From: Onstottus_B arcticum
GTDB taxonomy: Bacteria; Acidobacteriota; Blastocatellia; UBA7656
DNA: 64,000 bases
Direction: 5' to 3'
Assembly (NCBI GenBank): GCA_038040485.1
Contig: JBBPIE010000018.1
Location: 1-64,000 of the forward strand
Positions 21,166-30,051 of the stretch are shown here, one piece after another. Positions within the stretch are counted from its first letter, which is position 1. Every line of letters starts with the position of its first letter. A model generated the notes under the pieces. That model did not search any database, was not told where the DNA came from, and was given only the letters and a program-made list of their open reading frames with translations. The position numbers were made by a program, and so were the translations under genes.

Positions 21166-22560
21166 TCAGAGCGTCTTGGAGAAGGCCTGTCTTCGCTCTC
21201 CGTCAAGATAGGCGTCAAAGACCATTGCAATGTTGCGAATGAAAACGCGGCCGAGCGGCGCAACTTCAATGCTATCGCTGTGCACCCGAACCAGGCTGTC
21301 GCGTTCAAACTCCTTCAGCGTTTGAAGCTCTCTGGCGAAATGCTGATCGAAGCTGATCTCGAACTCGCGTTCAATCTCGGATTTCACAAGAACCGCGTGA
21401 CATAACAGTCGATTGATCACCGTTCGGCGCAGCTTGTCTTCCTGGCTCAAGTGAATCCCTCGCATCGCGGGCCAACAACCTTCGTCGATTGCCTGATAGT
21501 AGCGCGGGAGATCGCGCCAGTTCTGAGCATAGGCGTCATCGAGTCCGCTGATCGCACTTACACCCATCGCAAACAGATCGCATCCGGCCTTAGTGGTGTA
21601 ACCCTGAAAGTTGCGATGAAGCGTTCGCTCATCCTGGGCGCGGCAGATCTCGTCCTCGGGGCGAGCGAAGTGATCGAGCCCTATGTAGCGATAGCCGGCG
21701 TCCGTGAGCATTTGAATCGCGCGCGTGAAGATTCGAAATTTCTCCAGTCCTTCGGGCAAGTATCGAGCGAAGCTACCCTGTTGCTTTTTCATCCACGGCA
21801 CGTGCGCGTAGCTGAACACCGCAATGCGATCCGGATTGAGCGTGATGATCTGCTCGACTGTCTTGCTGAAACTCTCGACCGATTGATGAGGCAATCCGTA
21901 GATCAAATCCACGTTGATGCTTTCGAAGCCGATGTCGCGGCAGTAATCGAGCAACCGCCGGACGTCTCGATAGGGTTGAACGCGATGGATGGTCTTTTGC
22001 ACCAGCGGATCGAAATCCTGTATGCCCATGCTCACGCGTTTGAACCCGACCCGGCGAAGCGTTTGGCATTGTTCGTCGCTTGTGACACGAGGGTCGATTT
22101 CGATGCTAATCTCCGCTTTGGAAGAAAACGAAAACCGGTCCGCGATGTGAGCGTAAAGCTCTTCGATTTGACCGGGTGTCAGATAGGTCGGCGTCCCTCC
22201 TCCCCAGTGCAACTGTTCCACCTTACGGCTTCGAGGGATCTCGCCGCTGACCCAATCGATCTCTTGCTTAAGATGCGACAAGTATGGCAGCGCTATCTCG
22301 TGCCGCTTGTTAATGACAACATTGCAACCGCAGTAGAGACACAACGACTCACAGAACGGGATGTGGAAATAGAGGGAGAGGGGCGCCGGATTCGTCTTTT
22401 GGTTTGCCTCCGCGAAAGCCTGGCGTAGCTCAGCCTCGCCGAAGCTGTCGTCCCATTCGGGCGCCGTCGGATAGCTGGTGTAGCGCGGCCCCGGCTGGTT
22501 GTACTTGTCCAGTATCGCCGGTGAGATCTTTAGGGGGTTGCCTTCAAACATCAGTTCCAC
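21166..22560 (-). CDS. hemN: Oxygen-independent coproporphyrinogen III dehydrogenase
   Basis: 464 aa, normal length. Radical-SAM enzyme that converts coproporphyrinogen III to protoporphyrinogen IX without oxygen. The cluster motif CESLCLYCGC (CxxxCxxC plus the extra Cys of HemN) lies at ~70-79, after YTSYPTAPEW and SLYFHIPFC. WGGGTPTYLTPGQI (~115) is the SAM-binding GGGTP loop. C-terminal HemN-type domain present. The start is GTG at 22560, with GAGGTGA about 7 nt upstream; the in-frame ATG three codons later is too far from it. It lies downstream of the multiheme cluster on the same strand, sensible because that cluster demands much haem, though 500 bp separate them. Confidence 0.95.
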   Translation of the reverse strand: MELMFEGNPLKISPAILDKYNQPGPRYTSYPTAPEWDDSFGEAELRQAFAEANQKTNPAPLSLYFHIPFCESLCLYCGCNVVINKRHEIALPYLSHLKQEIDWVSGEIPRSRKVEQLHWGGGTPTYLTPGQIEELYAHIADRFSFSSKAEISIEIDPRVTSDEQCQTLRRVGFKRVSMGIQDFDPLVQKTIHRVQPYRDVRRLLDYCRDIGFESINVDLIYGLPHQSVESFSKTVEQIITLNPDRIAVFSYAHVPWMKKQQGSFARYLPEGLEKFRIFTRAIQMLTDAGYRYIGLDHFARPEDEICRAQDERTLHRNFQGYTTKAGCDLFAMGVSAISGLDDAYAQNWRDLPRYYQAIDEGCWPAMRGIHLSQEDKLRRTVINRLLCHAVLVKSEIEREFEISFDQHFARELQTLKEFERDSLVRVHSDSIEVAPLGRVFIRNIAMVFDAYLDGERRQAFSKTL

Positions 22561-22594
22561 AGATGATCACCTCAGCTACTTTGTGACGATTACG

Positions 22595-22640
22595 AAGCGC
22601 GGGCTGGAGGACCTCCAGCCCGCGCTTGATTTTGTTTTGG
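22595..22640. terminator. 16-bp perfect hairpin upstream of hemN
   Basis: AAGCGCGGGCTGGAGG (22595-22610) pairs perfectly with 22612-22627 around a single central base, followed on the plus strand by GATTTTGTTTTGG. On the minus strand it lies between the multiheme genes (ending at 23058) and the hemN start, so it could end that transcript or sit in the hemN leader. The T-rich side faces the plus strand, where no gene precedes it, so its role is uncertain. Confidence 0.55.
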
Positions 22641-23057
22641 ATTTGATTCCTGGCTATTTCGCCGGCGCTTCGGAGCAATCCGGCTTACTATTGAGCATCT
22701 CCTTCTTCTAAGCGTTCACCGGCCGTTCATCGGATAATTGCGAATCGTCTCCATCACCGAAGCTCCTGCTCCGTTTTCAGATGCTTTGGGCACTATAGAG
22801 TGTTTGGCTAGAGCAGGCCGTGCACGACATCACGCACGATTGTGCCGGTTGTCACGTTTAGAGCGACGCCGGCTATGAAAAGAGCCGCTCGCCCGGCTAC
22901 GCCTGCCGCGAGGTTCAATGCCCTGGCTTTTTCGAGACAATTCGAACTGAGGAGAGCGGTTTCGCGAACCGAGGCTTAGAGGCAGCGCTCGCTAAAGGCT
23001 GATTGATCGCTTTCATCCGGGCAAGTTTCCGCGCCCCACCTCCTGCGAACAGGGCTG
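22641..23057. other. Intergenic region, no gene seen
   Basis: 417 bases between hemN and the 9-haem cytochrome gene. No coding frame with family resemblance, no tRNA-like fold and no further repeat was found. It should hold the hemN promoter. Confidence 0.5.
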
Positions 23058-23960
23058 TCAAAAGCGGAAAGTCGAGCCCTGATGACATCGCTTGCAGTCA
23101 GAGAAATCATCCCCGCCAAAGGCTCGTTTGTTGTTATGACAGCTCATACAGCTCATCGCGCCCTCGGATGCGCGATGCATCGCAGGAACTGGCTCGGTCA
23201 TCTGACCTCGCGGCGCCGCGCCTCCTTTGGCGCGATGACAATCACTACAACTCAACTTCTGACGCGGCGAGTGTTCGGCATGGCTGAACTTGATCTTATA
23301 AGCTTTGCCAAAGGCAGGCGGCCGCTGGTATCTGCCTCGCTCGTGGCAAACATCGCACGAGGACAGATCGCGTCCCGCTTTTTGAGCGCCGAGGCCGTGA
23401 CACTGATTGCAGGTCGAGTGCGCGCTCTTCCCAGCAGGTATCGAGAGCGCTACGCTCCGATTGATCGGCTTATGGCAAGTGGCACATCCGGCGTTGGCAT
23501 GGCGCGCATGACTGAACTTCACGTTGAAGCTTCTCAGCCCGGAAAACGACTTGAGCTCAGGACCCTTCGGTTCCGCATTCGTATGACACACCGTGCAGAT
23601 CGGGCCCTTCATCGCGGCAAACTTCTCCGAGTGGCAGGATGAACAGGGTCTGTGTCCGGGTCGGATGGTCTGTGGCGATTCGTTACCTCTGCGATGGCAA
23701 ACCGTGCACCGCAACCGGGCGTGGGCGGAACTGGAATGTGCGAAAGCGGAATAGTCGGCCGGCGGCTCCTGCTCGATCTTCATAGCGAACTCGGGCTCGG
23801 GAGACTCCGCCGATAATGCAGAAACTGCCGGGCTGCCCAAATTGGCGAGACCAAAAAGTAGGGCTCCTATTACCAAAACACAACAGGACAACCGGCGTCG
23901 GCCACGTTCGAACTCGTGGGGACTGACAGAAGATGGATTCGATGCAGGTGCCTCTGGCAT
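23058..23960 (-). CDS. Nine-haem c-type cytochrome with N-terminal membrane anchor
   Basis: About 300 aa; the ATG at 23960 is preferred to a TTG two codons upstream. A ~27-residue basic leader (EFERGRRRLSC) precedes one hydrophobic segment (CVLVIGALLFGLANL), consistent with an anchor or long signal sequence. Nine CxxCH sites follow: CTVCH, CSSCH, CTVCH, CATCH, CNQCH, CDVCH, CSDCH, CMSCH and CKRCH. Repeated FSHARH/FSHAEH segments before haem sites resemble cytochrome c7/c3 type modules, where the His is the distal ligand. It is last in the electron-transport unit, 12 bases after the preceding gene. Periplasmic electron carrier; partner not known. Confidence 0.85.
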   Translation of the reverse strand: MPEAPASNPSSVSPHEFERGRRRLSCCVLVIGALLFGLANLGSPAVSALSAESPEPEFAMKIEQEPPADYSAFAHSSSAHARLRCTVCHRRGNESPQTIRPGHRPCSSCHSEKFAAMKGPICTVCHTNAEPKGPELKSFSGLRSFNVKFSHARHANAGCATCHKPINRSVALSIPAGKSAHSTCNQCHGLGAQKAGRDLSSCDVCHERGRYQRPPAFGKAYKIKFSHAEHSPRQKLSCSDCHRAKGGAAPRGQMTEPVPAMHRASEGAMSCMSCHNNKRAFGGDDFSDCKRCHQGSTFRF

Positions 23961-23972
23961 ATTCAACCCGAC

Positions 23973-25226
23973 CTATTTCTTGTTCTTGATCGCGGCGAGA
24001 GCGCTGATGTGAGATTCAGGCGCGGCCCTCTTGCCAAGCAGACCATGGCATTTGGTGCACTGAAAACCGGGGTCTGACTTTTTTTGATCAAACTCGAGAT
24101 TCAGCGCTCCGCCGTCATCGGATGTCGCGGTCACGTGACATCCTGTTCCGGCGCCGCCACACGACAGGACCGGCACTTCGGGCCCTTTCGCGTCGACCGT
24201 ATTGATCTTCGCGGTGGTGTGACAGTCCGCACAGCTCAAGTCTGCGTGTATAACCCATTCGTGCCGGAACTTCACGGCTTCTCTGCGACGCCATTTTTCA
24301 AGCATCGTCTTGTCGGTTATGCCCATTGCGGCCGCAATTTTCGGATCGAAGTCTCCGTGTGTTTCTCTGCGTGCGACGAGCTGTGCCGGTGAGAGCAGCT
24401 TATGACACGTACCGCAATCAGTCGCCGCGGGCGTCAGTCCGCCCTCCTGCGAGTGGCAGGTAAAACACAAAGCATGGTCCTGGGGGGCGGTCTTGAACGT
24501 ACCCTTCTTCAGCCAGAAAGCGCTCTCCGGCAGGTCCTTTGGAGGTTTCGTGACAAACTCCTCGTCGGATTCACCCTGCGGCTTATAGTCCTGATGGCAC
24601 TTCACACAGCTACGGTTCTTTTGGGTCTCCTGACCCTTGGCGACGGGTTCCTGTTGGAAGGACGCCCTCACAAGTCGGAAACCCCGCTCCGGTTCGATTG
24701 CAGGCCGGGATTGCCCGAACATTCCTTCGTGTTTCTCGTGCGGGAAGTACACCTTGTATTCCGAGAATTCCGATTGCCCTTTCTTCGAAGCATCGAAAAG
24801 TGGGCGCGGATTCGGGAAGGGATAACGCGCGCTGTTCCGGGGTGAAGGATCGACGTGACAAACTCTGCAGATTGAGGGCGTCGCGCCGCTAAAAAACTGC
24901 TGGCGATGGCACGGGAGACAAGAAGAGTGCTCGGGATAATCGGTCACATCCGCGAACGCCTCATCTCCCTTGCGAACCAACTTCCAGTTTGAAGACGGAA
25001 ACTTATGGCATGAATCGCATTTTTGTTGATGTGGCGGGTTGTTGTGCGTAAATTTCGAGTAGTCGCGGCCGGTCGGGACCTTTGCGCCGGTAGTCCGCTT
25101 GGGCTTCGAGCCTTGCCAGATGCCGCGAGAGGCGCTGGTTCCGGCCGCCGTAGAGATCAGCACCGGATACAAGAATGCCGCAGCGAGCGGAATGAGGATT
25201 ATCACCTTGGTTCTTCGGTCTCTCAT
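23973..25226 (-). CDS. Multihaem c-type cytochrome (8 CxxCH plus one CX6CH)
   Basis: 417 aa with an N-terminal hydrophobic segment (VIILIPLAAAFLYPVLIS) acting as signal or anchor. Eight canonical sites are visible: CDSCH, CLPCH, CRVCH, CVKCH, CFTCH, CGTCH, CADCH and CTKCH. A ninth element, SCGGAGTGCH, has six residues between the cysteines, so haem attachment there would be non-canonical. KVYFPHEKHEG and KFRHEWVIHADLSC look like distal-His segments of c7-type modules. It lies between two other multihaem genes (70-bp and 12-bp gaps) in the same unit and should be periplasmic. No catalytic motif of a known multihaem reductase is apparent. Confidence 0.85.
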   Translation of the reverse strand: MRDRRTKVIILIPLAAAFLYPVLISTAAGTSASRGIWQGSKPKRTTGAKVPTGRDYSKFTHNNPPHQQKCDSCHKFPSSNWKLVRKGDEAFADVTDYPEHSSCLPCHRQQFFSGATPSICRVCHVDPSPRNSARYPFPNPRPLFDASKKGQSEFSEYKVYFPHEKHEGMFGQSRPAIEPERGFRLVRASFQQEPVAKGQETQKNRSCVKCHQDYKPQGESDEEFVTKPPKDLPESAFWLKKGTFKTAPQDHALCFTCHSQEGGLTPAATDCGTCHKLLSPAQLVARRETHGDFDPKIAAAMGITDKTMLEKWRRREAVKFRHEWVIHADLSCADCHTTAKINTVDAKGPEVPVLSCGGAGTGCHVTATSDDGGALNLEFDQKKSDPGFQCTKCHGLLGKRAAPESHISALAAIKNKK

Positions 25227-25296
25227 TCAATACTCAAAAGCCCTGGGACACCGGCATCCAAACAGGTCTCAGCGGGTAGACTTCAATGCCGACCGG

Positions 25297-26646
25297 TTAG
25301 TTCCCCTCACGCTGCTTGCGTTCGATGCTTCGAATCTTCAGATAAATCACAGCGGCAAGAAACAAAATGAAGAAAAGTGAGACACCGAGGCCTTTGCGCC
25401 TGAAGCTCCACTCGGCGAGGGCGTCCTCTCCGGCTTTGTGACTGTGATCTGCGATTTCGAGTGCGGGGGTGACGGCTTTCTCGACCTCGCCGGTCGAAAA
25501 GGCATGGATCAATACTCGCGCCTGGGTCAGGCCATCCTTGGCTCCGGTCAACTCGAACCTCGGGCGGCTCACATCCATTCCCGCGCGCTCGGCTCGATCT
25601 AACACCGTGACCGCGCCGCTTAGGCGCGCGCCAAGCTGATCGATCAAAGCGCGCATCCTGTCCGACGTCTCGTAACCCGCGTCGCCTTGAGAGTGGCAAC
25701 TGGTGCAGACCGACTGCGGACCTGGCCCAAGCATTTCGTCGCCGGGCGATGCGATGCCGTGGTTGCTGTGGCACTGTATGCACTCGCCGACCTGCATCGC
25801 GTCGAATACCACCTTGTGCGGGCCGACCTGAAAGAGCTCGGATTGACGCACGTGGCATTGACCACAGACATTGGCGACGGAAGCAATGCCGGGCGGCGCG
25901 GCCCCGTGGTTGCCGTGGCAGTCATTGCAAGTCGGCGCCGAGAGATCCTGTCGTTCGTACAACGCTCTTCCATGCACGCTCGTTTTGTATTTGTCATACT
26001 GGTCGGTCGGGATTTTGTATCCCTGCATGTGCTCGGCGCTCGCGTGACACTGTGAGCAGGTTTCCGCAACGTTAAGTGCGTAAACTTTGGACTGGGGGTC
26101 CTTAACCGCGCGCACTCCGTGGTAGCCGTGACAGCTCGCGCAGGTCGCGACGTTCTGGTCGCCGGTGGCGAGAAGCTTGCCGTGAACGCTGGTCGCGTAC
26201 TCCCGCTCCTGGTCGACTCGCAATGCCGGATTAAACTTCTTCATGAACTCGACATTGCTGTGACATTTTCCGCAGAACTGGGGGAAGTCTTTTCGCTTGG
26301 GTCTGGCAACAAAACCCTTGAGCGGATTCATAGCCGCCGTCGGATCGTCTTGAGATTGATCGCCTCCGTGGCAGTCCGCACAAGAGAGGCCGCGTGACTG
26401 GTGTATGTCGCCGTTGTTGAGCGTCACTGGATCGGCAAGCGGGCCTTCCATCGCTTTATGGCACTCCACACACGAGTCCTTCTTTTGCGTGGCGGTCGAG
26501 AGGGTCGGTGATTTGTCCTGACCGGCGGTGATCGGAAGACCGTAGAACGCGGCCAGCAAAATGAAGGATACGGTACCCGCACTCGCAAGCCGTGTCCGGC
26601 GTAAGCGGGTTATTCCTTCGCGTGATTCAGAATCGTATTGATCCAT
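25297..26646 (-). CDS. Nine-haem cytochrome with C-terminal membrane helix
   Basis: 449 aa from the ATG at 26646 (MDQYDSESREGITRL), 14 bases after the cytochrome b stop; the frame remains open another 83 codons inside that gene but this part is not homologous to anything. Signal segment SAGTVSFILLAAFYGLPITA. Nine CxxCH sites (CVECH, CADCH, CGKCH, CASCH, CSQCH, CNDCH, CGQCH, CIQCH, CTSCH) with SVHGK/SVHGR motifs between them, a pattern seen in NrfA/NapC-associated and octahaem-like cytochromes. A helical domain (~330-410) and one C-terminal helix (GVSLFFILFLAAVIYLKI) anchor it in the membrane. It probably replaces cytochrome c1 as the electron acceptor of the Rieske/b complex. Confidence 0.85.
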   Translation of the reverse strand: MDQYDSESREGITRLRRTRLASAGTVSFILLAAFYGLPITAGQDKSPTLSTATQKKDSCVECHKAMEGPLADPVTLNNGDIHQSRGLSCADCHGGDQSQDDPTAAMNPLKGFVARPKRKDFPQFCGKCHSNVEFMKKFNPALRVDQEREYATSVHGKLLATGDQNVATCASCHGYHGVRAVKDPQSKVYALNVAETCSQCHASAEHMQGYKIPTDQYDKYKTSVHGRALYERQDLSAPTCNDCHGNHGAAPPGIASVANVCGQCHVRQSELFQVGPHKVVFDAMQVGECIQCHSNHGIASPGDEMLGPGPQSVCTSCHSQGDAGYETSDRMRALIDQLGARLSGAVTVLDRAERAGMDVSRPRFELTGAKDGLTQARVLIHAFSTGEVEKAVTPALEIADHSHKAGEDALAEWSFRRKGLGVSLFFILFLAAVIYLKIRSIERKQREGN

Positions 26647-26660
26647 GTTTGAGCCCACAC

Positions 26661-27725
26661 TTATGCGAGGTAGCCATAGGCGGTCATCGCGATGATGTAA
26701 AGAACCACGATCAAACCCAGCGCCGTAACAACACGGCTCCTGGTGCGATTGGCCGATGACTTGTCCAGGAATGGAACGACGACCCAGAGCAGACCGCCCA
26801 GCGCGAACGCCAATATCCCTACCACTTCGCCATCCAGAAAGAAGATTTTGGCCGGGATCAGCTTTAGCGTTTCGAACATGAACAAAAAATACCATTCCGG
26901 TCTGATTCCTGCTGGCGCCGACGCGAAAGGGTCGGCCTTCTCACCAAGCTCCCACGGGAACAGCGCCGCGAGCGCCGCCAGCACACCGATCGCCAGTATC
27001 CAGCCAACCAGATCCCGCATCAGAAAGTTTGGGACGAACTTCATCGACTTTACTTTCCGCTCATCAACACCGGGCGGCACGCTCATTCCATGCTTTTGAA
27101 CCATAAGCGCGTGAACGCCAAGGATGACGGTCGTGATCACGGGAAGAACGGCTACGTGAAACCCGAAGAAGCGAGTAAGTGTCGCGCCGGTTACTTCCTC
27201 CCCACCCCGAAGAAAGCGCCGCGCGAACTCTCCAACTACCGGGACTACGCCGGCGATGTCGGTGCCGACCTTCGTGGCGAAGTAAGCCAGCTTGTTCCAT
27301 GGGAGCAAGTAGCCGCTGAACCCGAAAAACAGGAAGACGAATAGCAGCAATGCTCCGGTCAACCAGGTCATCTCGCGCGGAGAGCGATAGGCCTTCATGA
27401 AAAAGACGCTGAACATGTGGATGAACATCGTGGCGATCAGCAGGTTTGCCGACCAACTGTGCACGGATCGGACAAGCCAGCCGAACTGCACCTCTGTCAT
27501 TATGAACTGCACGCTCTCAAAGGCATTCTCGGCGCTAGGCCGATAATAGAGAAGCAACAGGATCCCGGTCACAACCTGAATCAGGAAGAGAAACAGGGTC
27601 ATTCCGCCGAAGTAATACCAGACGGTGTGGCGGTGAACCGGCACCTCTTTCTTGCGCGCCAGCTTCCCGAGCGCTTCGGTGCCCAGCCGCTCATCGAGCC
27701 AAAGTCGCAGCGCGTCTGCTCTCAT
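26661..27725 (-). CDS. Cytochrome b, b6-type with subunit-IV part fused
   Basis: 354 aa, about eight membrane helices. Haem ligands are VHSWSANLLIATMFIH (spacing 14) and FHVAVLPVITTVILGVH (spacing 15). The second spacing of 15 is the b6 pattern rather than the bc1 pattern. The Qo-site motif PEWY is present (GIRPEWYFLFMFE), and three further helices correspond to subunit IV. It is the quinol-oxidising core and passes one electron to the Rieske protein and one to the haem-b chain. The gene starts 6 bases after the Rieske stop. No c1 or cytochrome f gene is adjacent; the nine-haem protein immediately downstream probably takes that role. Confidence 0.92.
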   Translation of the reverse strand: MRADALRLWLDERLGTEALGKLARKKEVPVHRHTVWYYFGGMTLFLFLIQVVTGILLLLYYRPSAENAFESVQFIMTEVQFGWLVRSVHSWSANLLIATMFIHMFSVFFMKAYRSPREMTWLTGALLLFVFLFFGFSGYLLPWNKLAYFATKVGTDIAGVVPVVGEFARRFLRGGEEVTGATLTRFFGFHVAVLPVITTVILGVHALMVQKHGMSVPPGVDERKVKSMKFVPNFLMRDLVGWILAIGVLAALAALFPWELGEKADPFASAPAGIRPEWYFLFMFETLKLIPAKIFFLDGEVVGILAFALGGLLWVVVPFLDKSSANRTRSRVVTALGLIVVLYIIAMTAYGYLA

Positions 27726-27731
27726 AGGCGC

Positions 27732-28184
27732 TTATCCTTTCGTGACGACCACGTCATCGCCGCGAATGTTCACGGTGTACTCTTCAAGCGGACGCGGGGG
27801 AGGCCCACCGACGTTCTGCCCGCTCAGGTTGTATTGGCCGTTGTGGCAGGCGCACCAAACCATCTTCATGTCGGGCCGATACTGCACTATGCAGTCGAGG
27901 TGCGTGCAGGTCGCCGAAAAAGCCTTGAGATCTCCAGAAGGCGTGCGAACTAAAAGGCCGGGCTTGGTTCCAAACTTGAAGATCTTGCCCGAGTTTGCCT
28001 GGAGGTCGCCCACCTTTGCGGCGACCACCGAGTTTTGCGCCGATTCGGTCACGGCTGGAGGCACCAGGAATTTGACTATGGGATAAGCAATTGCCACCAA
28101 CGTGGCGACCACACTTGTTCCGAGCAAGTAGTCAAGAAACTCCCGCCGTTCGCCTGAATCTGGTTTGGTTTGCGCGTGTGCCAT
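27732..28184 (-). CDS. Rieske iron-sulphur protein
   Basis: 150 aa, with a very strong AGGAGGAGGA site. One N-terminal membrane segment (SVVATLVAIAYPIVKFLVPP) follows an acidic/basic leader that contains ERREFLDYLL rather than a clear twin-Arg motif; Tat export is still usual for the family. The 2Fe-2S ligands are CTHLDC (~92-97) and CACHNGQY (~110-117), with the disulphide-forming cysteines as in bc/b6f Rieske proteins. It carries electrons from quinol at the Qo site of the neighbouring cytochrome b to a c-type cytochrome. Confidence 0.93.
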   Translation of the reverse strand: MAHAQTKPDSGERREFLDYLLGTSVVATLVAIAYPIVKFLVPPAVTESAQNSVVAAKVGDLQANSGKIFKFGTKPGLLVRTPSGDLKAFSATCTHLDCIVQYRPDMKMVWCACHNGQYNLSGQNVGGPPPRPLEEYTVNIRGDDVVVTKG

Positions 28185-28438
28185 CGGCTTCCTCCTCCTC
28201 GGCAGTCAATGTATCATCGAACGCCTGGCAACTCGTTAATGATGGGCCGCACTGCTCCCAGTCTTTGCAGTCTACACCACTCGTTGTTGTCGCCAGGCTG
28301 CGGCGATTCGGCGCCGCTCAACGCCATTGTGGATCAGCCGCCACATTGAAAACGCTCGCGAAAAAACGGTACAAGCGCCTCGGACAGGTTCACAACTGAC
28401 TCGGATCCTTGAAACGAGCGATCGAACAATCAGAGCTT

Positions 28439-29938
28439 CTAATCCTTCAATCCCTTGCCGGTGTGGCAATCCGTACACTTGCTTGTGCTGACGTCAAGCT
28501 CCAGAGGATGCGTGAATGCTCCGTCTTTTGCGGCAATGGTCTTTGTCCCGTCACTCTGGTCGAGCGTTGTATGGCAGATGTTGCAGTCGTTGCGAATCAC
28601 CTTGCCGGCCGCACTGAAGTGCTCTCCATCGTGACAGCGGAAGCAACCAAGGTTGTAGTAGTGACCCACATTATCGGGATGCGTTTGCCAGTTGACTTTC
28701 ATCTCCGGGAAGATGCTGGTCGTGAAGATTCTTTGCACTTCCGAGATCGCAGCCTTAACAGAGGCGGATTTGCTCGAATAGACGTTGGGATAAGTAGTTC
28801 GATAATACTCATCGAGGATCGATGCGATGGATTTGATCGCTTCATCGGTCGATTCGTAGTGCCTGGTGAGGACCTCAACCGATTTTTGTTTGATGTAAGG
28901 AAGCGAGGCGTCGATCTTACGCGCGACCAGAGCTTCGTTCACCGAGCGGTCCGGTGGGACGTAAATGTGCGAAGGCCGGTTGTGGCACTCAACGCAGTCC
29001 ATGGTTCGCTTCTGGGCCTGCTCGATTTGCGCCCCTGTGAGCTGCGAATCCCTTGCAAGAAACTCGACCGCTTCGCCGGTCGTGCGATCTTTCAGCCGGA
29101 CCCAGGGAATCACCTGGCGCTGGTCGTCGGTCGCCACGTACGTGATTTCGTTGGATATGTTCATGTGCCAGTGAATCCCGGCGACCACTCCTTTCTCAGC
29201 GCTGCCGCCTCCGGTGTTGATAAGCATACGAGTCTGGCTAAGCGTGTTCTGCTCGTCAAAGCCGTAATGGTTGAAGACTTTTAGCTGGGCGCCGAAGAAC
29301 TTCGCCGGCCAGTGGCACTGCTCACAGGTGTCCTGGGCCGGCCGCAGGTTTTCCACCGGTGTCGGAATCGGCCGCGGGAATTTATCAAAAGCGACGGAAT
29401 ACACTTGATACGCGCCCGAGAGCTTTGACTTCACGTACCAGCCCGCGCCCTTGCCCACGTGGCAATCAACGCAGGCCACTCGGGAGTGCGGCGATTGTTG
29501 ATAAGCCATGAACTCGGGTTTCATCGGAACGTGGCAAAGCTGGCCGCAGAAAATGACCGATTCGGTGTACTCGTATGCGCGGTAGGATCCGAACGCGCTG
29601 ACGAACAGGAACAGGAGAGTCGCCGCCGAAAAGGTCAAAAACTGCCGCCTGCGCCGTGGATTGTTCAAGTCCAGGATAGGATAGCCTCCGCCTCCCGGCT
29701 TTCGACGTCGTCTCCGCTCGAGCAGTCGGCCGCCGAAAAAGGCGATCAACCCTAGAGACAGGGATCCCGGAAAGACGATGTAAATAAAAATGCCCAGGTA
29801 AGGGTTCCCGTGGCTTCCGAGCAACTCGATCAGAAAAGAAAATATGATACCAGCCACGCTTGCGAAGATAATCGTCAGGCCGAAGAGGCTGACGAAGTTT
29901 TGCGAAAGGCCCGGTGCTTTTGATTCGCTTTCAGTCAT
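28439..29938 (-). CDS. NapC/NirT-like membrane multihaem cytochrome (seven haem sites)
   Basis: 499 aa. Three hydrophobic segments precede the first haem site (residues ~15-40, ~48-70 and ~100-118), then FCGQLCHVPM at ~131, a CX3CH variant of the NapC/NrfH first site whose downstream Met can ligate haem. Six canonical sites follow (CVDCH, CEQCH, CVECH, CFRCH, CNICH, CTDCH). Long stretches without haem (FNHYGFDEQNTLSQTRMLIN; GVVAGIHWHMN) resemble the catalytic or docking portion of NapC-like quinol dehydrogenases. Expected in the inner membrane with haems in the periplasm, oxidising quinol. It is separated by 254 bp from the Rieske gene downstream, a gap where no gene was found. Confidence 0.85.
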   Translation of the reverse strand: MTESESKAPGLSQNFVSLFGLTIIFASVAGIIFSFLIELLGSHGNPYLGIFIYIVFPGSLSLGLIAFFGGRLLERRRRRKPGGGGYPILDLNNPRRRRQFLTFSAATLLFLFVSAFGSYRAYEYTESVIFCGQLCHVPMKPEFMAYQQSPHSRVACVDCHVGKGAGWYVKSKLSGAYQVYSVAFDKFPRPIPTPVENLRPAQDTCEQCHWPAKFFGAQLKVFNHYGFDEQNTLSQTRMLINTGGGSAEKGVVAGIHWHMNISNEITYVATDDQRQVIPWVRLKDRTTGEAVEFLARDSQLTGAQIEQAQKRTMDCVECHNRPSHIYVPPDRSVNEALVARKIDASLPYIKQKSVEVLTRHYESTDEAIKSIASILDEYYRTTYPNVYSSKSASVKAAISEVQRIFTTSIFPEMKVNWQTHPDNVGHYYNLGCFRCHDGEHFSAAGKVIRNDCNICHTTLDQSDGTKTIAAKDGAFTHPLELDVSTSKCTDCHTGKGLKD

Positions 29939-30051
29939 TCGGTCTCTCCCCGGTCCTGGGTCTCAGCAATCGACAGGTTGAGGTGATTGAGTTCGACAGT
30001 ACAGCTCGGTCTTTTGATCGACTCTCCATAGGAAGAAGATCTGGCGCTTCA

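Noticed and set aside
21451..22428. Plus-strand frame of 325 codons opposite hemN
   Set aside because: The opposite strand is a clear HemN with all motifs; this frame reflects codon bias.
22701..23057. Possible tRNA-like sequence near 22910 (GGTTCAATGCC)
   Set aside because: A T-loop-like word only; no matching acceptor or anticodon stems could be drawn.
26647..26895. N-terminal extension of the nine-haem cytochrome into cytochrome b
   Set aside because: No signal peptide at the start of the extension, it overlaps the cytochrome b gene, and the ATG at 26646 begins directly before the real signal sequence.
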